Of a DNA stretch of 7,801 nucleotides, positions 6,055 to 7,801 are shown in pieces. The translations under genes and the position numbers were made by a program. The number at the start of each line of letters is the position of its first letter. Within the stretch, counting starts at the first letter, position 1. This stretch comes from an uncultured Arcobacter sp. (GTDB lineage Bacteria > Campylobacterota > Campylobacteria > Campylobacterales > Arcobacteraceae): contig CAJXWI010000105.1 of the NCBI GenBank assembly GCA_913062735.1, forward strand, positions 1 to 7,801, given 5' to 3'. The notes below the pieces were generated by a model, which was given only the letters and a program-made list of their open reading frames with translations, ran no database searches and was not told where the DNA came from.

Positions 6055-6933
6055 ATGAAAAGTAAACTTAAGTTTTTAGAGAATTCTATTCCTAAACTAA
6101 TTGTAAGTCCTACTTTTCTAATTATGATCATCTTTATATACGGGTTTATTTTTTGGAATATGATTTTATCATTAACCAATTCCAAAATATTACCTGTATA
6201 TACCTTTGCCGGATTGAAACAATATGTTTCTTTATTCGGCAATGTAAAATGGTGGCTAGCAATGGAGAACTTATTAATTTTCTCAACATTATTTATAGGT
6301 TTTTGCCTATTAATAGGTCTATTGTTAGCTATCTTTATTGATCAAAAAATTAGATTTGAAGGTATTTTTAGAACCATTTATTTATATCCTATGGCTTTAT
6401 CTTTTATAGCAACGGGAACAGTATGGCAATGGATGTTAAATCCAGGTTTTGGGTTAGAGAACTTTATGATTCAAATGGGGTTTGAAAATTTCACCTTTGA
6501 TTGGATTGTAGATTCTGAAATGGCCATTTATACCATTATTATTGCAGCCGTTTGGCAATCTACTGGATTTGTTATGGTATTACTCCTTGCAGGTCTCAGG
6601 GGTATTAGCCATGAAGTAATAAATGCAGCCAAAATTGATGGGGCATCAATGCCTAAAATTTATTGGAAGATTATCATTCCACAACTGGGACCTGTATTTT
6701 TCTCAGCAGTGATTATTTTGTTACATCTTGCCATAAAAACATTCGACCTTGTTATTGTTATGACAAAAGGTGGACCAGGTTTCTCTACTGTTTTACCATC
6801 TATATTTATGTTCGACTATTCATTTGCAAGAAACAAATTAGCATTTGGAGCATCTAGTGCAATGATAATGTTATTTTTTGTAATGATTTTTGTTGTGCCA
6901 TATTTATACAGAGAATTAAGGAAAAACTCATGA
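6055..6933 (+). CDS. gtsB: Sugar ABC transporter inner-membrane permease 1 (GtsB-like)
   Basis: This 292-residue integral membrane protein is of the MalF/UgpA-type CUT1 permease family. About six hydrophobic segments are visible (roughly 14-40, 71-95, 106-126, 156-180, 212-235 and 265-285). The EAA loop that docks the ATPase spans 187-210 (EVINAAKIDGASMP, ending KIIIPQ), followed by the typical TKGGPGFST (237-245). The TAAAGG ribosome site overlaps the gtsA stop codon, six bases before the ATG. The gene ends in an ATGA overlap with the next permease. It forms a heterodimeric channel with GtsC and accepts substrate from the binding protein. Confidence 0.9.
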   Translation: MKSKLKFLENSIPKLIVSPTFLIMIIFIYGFIFWNMILSLTNSKILPVYTFAGLKQYVSLFGNVKWWLAMENLLIFSTLFIGFCLLIGLLLAIFIDQKIRFEGIFRTIYLYPMALSFIATGTVWQWMLNPGFGLENFMIQMGFENFTFDWIVDSEMAIYTIIIAAVWQSTGFVMVLLLAGLRGISHEVINAAKIDGASMPKIYWKIIIPQLGPVFFSAVIILLHLAIKTFDLVIVMTKGGPGFSTVLPSIFMFDYSFARNKLAFGASSAMIMLFFVMIFVVPYLYRELRKNS

Positions 6934-7801
6934 TTGGATCAGCTAGCGAAAAAATTGTAAGTCAATTATCAAGAGTACTTATTTATATTCTATTATTTGT
7001 ATGTGCCGTATATTTTTTATTACCAATATTTGTAATGATTATTACATCGTTAAAAGATATTGATGAAATTAAAAATGGTAACCTACTGGCTTTACCTGAA
7101 ACTATCACTTTTCAACCATGGATTGAAGCATGGGGAGAAGCTAGAATTGGGCCATCAGCTGAAGGAATTAAACCTTATTTCATTAACTCTATTTTAATTA
7201 CAGTACCTGCAGTTTTAATCTCTTGTATTATTGGTGCATTAAATGGTTATGTATTTTCGAAGTGGAAATTTAAAGGAAGTGAAGTTTTTTTCTCGCTGCT
7301 TTTATTTGGTTGTTTTATTCCTTTTCAAGTTGTACTTCTTCCAATGTCACAAACAATTGGAATGATGGGAATCTCAGGTAGTGTAATTGGGTTAATTTTT
7401 GTACATGTTATTTATGGAACAGCTTTTACCACTTTGTTTTTTAGAAACTTTTATGTATCTATACCAACTGAGTTGATAAATGCGGCAAAAATTGATGGAG
7501 CAGGTTTTTTTAGAATTTTTTATAAAATCTTGTTACCCGTTAGTTTACCTATATTTATGGTGTGTATTATTTGGCAAATGACACAGATTTGGAATGAGTT
7601 CTTATTTGGAATTACTTTTTCAGATGCAGATACACAACCAGTCACTGTTGCTTTAAACAATTTGGTTAACTCAACGTCAACTGTTAAAAAATACAATGTA
7701 GATATGGCAGCAGCGCTAATTGCAGTTGCTCCTACGTTAATAGCATATATTATTTCAGGAAAATATTTTGTAAAAGGATTAATGGCTGGTGCCGTTAAAT
7801 A
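6930..7801 (+). CDS. gtsC: Sugar ABC transporter inner-membrane permease 2 (GtsC-like), stop cut by window end
   Basis: Reading from the ATG at 6930 gives 290 codons and then the first two bases (TA) of what should be the stop codon. The family typically ends around YFVKGLMAGAVK(G), as here at 279-290, so the protein is very probably complete. It is a MalG-type CUT1 permease: an N-terminal membrane segment (16-39) leading to TSLKDIDEI, an insert typical of this subgroup (FQPWIEAWGEARIG), then FINSILITVP, an EAA loop at 181-204 (ELINAAKIDGAGFFRIFYKI), and IWNEFLFG (220-227). AAGGA at 6918-6922, seven bases upstream, and the four-base overlap with gtsB indicate coupled translation. The ATPase (MsmK/UgpC-type) expected to power the importer would lie downstream or elsewhere. 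Confidence 0.9.
   Translation, partial: MIGSASEKIVSQLSRVLIYILLFVCAVYFLLPIFVMIITSLKDIDEIKNGNLLALPETITFQPWIEAWGEARIGPSAEGIKPYFINSILITVPAVLISCIIGALNGYVFSKWKFKGSEVFFSLLLFGCFIPFQVVLLPMSQTIGMMGISGSVIGLIFVHVIYGTAFTTLFFRNFYVSIPTELINAAKIDGAGFFRIFYKILLPVSLPIFMVCIIWQMTQIWNEFLFGITFSDADTQPVTVALNNLVNSTSTVKKYNVDMAAALIAVAPTLIAYIISGKYFVKGLMAGAVK

Noticed and set aside
5089..6857. Short open frames inside the transporter genes (5089-5355 and 5973-6242 on the minus strand; 6153-6341 and 6663-6857 on the plus strand)
   Set aside because: They are alternative-frame shadows of gtsA and gtsB, with no motifs and no ribosome sites.
1..7801. CRISPR arrays, tRNA or rRNA genes, insertion-sequence ends, toxin-antitoxin or defence genes
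   Set aside because: No regularly spaced repeats, cloverleaf-like segments, transposase motifs or terminal inverted repeats were seen by eye on either strand.

Overview
The window is an AT-rich stretch (about 25-33% GC in the blocks I counted by hand) from a Gram-negative bacterium. The solute-binding protein carries a Sec signal peptide with no lipobox. The ribosome sites are AAGGA-type, AGA/AAA/TTA-rich codons dominate, and genes are tightly packed. This fits a marine, low-GC proteobacterium. An Arcobacter-like member of the Campylobacterota is one candidate, but the sequence alone does not prove the taxon, and the gene remnants at the left edge may have a different ancestry.

Left edge (1-933, + strand): a mosaic of three broken genes. 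A 3'-truncated dihydropteroate synthase (folP) enters from outside the window. It gives way at about 185-205, in another frame, to an internal piece of a transaldolase. That piece runs in frame at about 350-385 into an RraA-family protein lacking its N-terminal part. The open frame at 262-933 is therefore a transaldolase/RraA chimera. It could be a deletion scar, an edge of horizontally acquired DNA, or an assembly chimera. A 14-bp hairpin with A and T tracts (936-965) closes this block and also serves the convergent operon.

Centre (957-4544, - strand): a compact operon transcribed leftward in the order lacI-type regulator, 2-keto-3-deoxy-6-phosphogalactonate aldolase (dgoA), 2-keto-3-deoxygalactonokinase (dgoK), mannonate dehydratase (uxuA). 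The last three form a sugar-acid route: aldonate dehydration, phosphorylation of the 2-keto-3-deoxy acid, and cleavage to pyruvate and glyceraldehyde 3-phosphate. The textbook stereochemistry of the dehydratase (gluco product) and of the kinase/aldolase (galacto substrate) does not match, which is the most interesting metabolic point here.

Right (4798-7801, + strand): a divergent ABC importer operon of the Pseudomonas glucose/mannose (GtsABC) type: periplasmic binding protein, then two inner-membrane permeases, the second reaching the window edge. No ATPase gene lies inside the window. The 253-bp divergent spacer (4545-4797) holds several inverted repeats, including a 15-base TGTAAC-N3-GTTACA element and a good -10 box for the regulator operon.

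Taken together, the LacI-type protein probably senses an imported sugar or its catabolite and controls both divergent arms, coupling uptake through the Gts-like transporter to breakdown by UxuA/DgoK/DgoA. The enzymes that would turn an imported sugar into the acid used by UxuA (a dehydrogenase, uronate isomerase or fructuronate reductase) are not in the window. I see no convincing new defence or mobile system; the noteworthy points are the triple-gene scar and the mixed-stereochemistry pathway.
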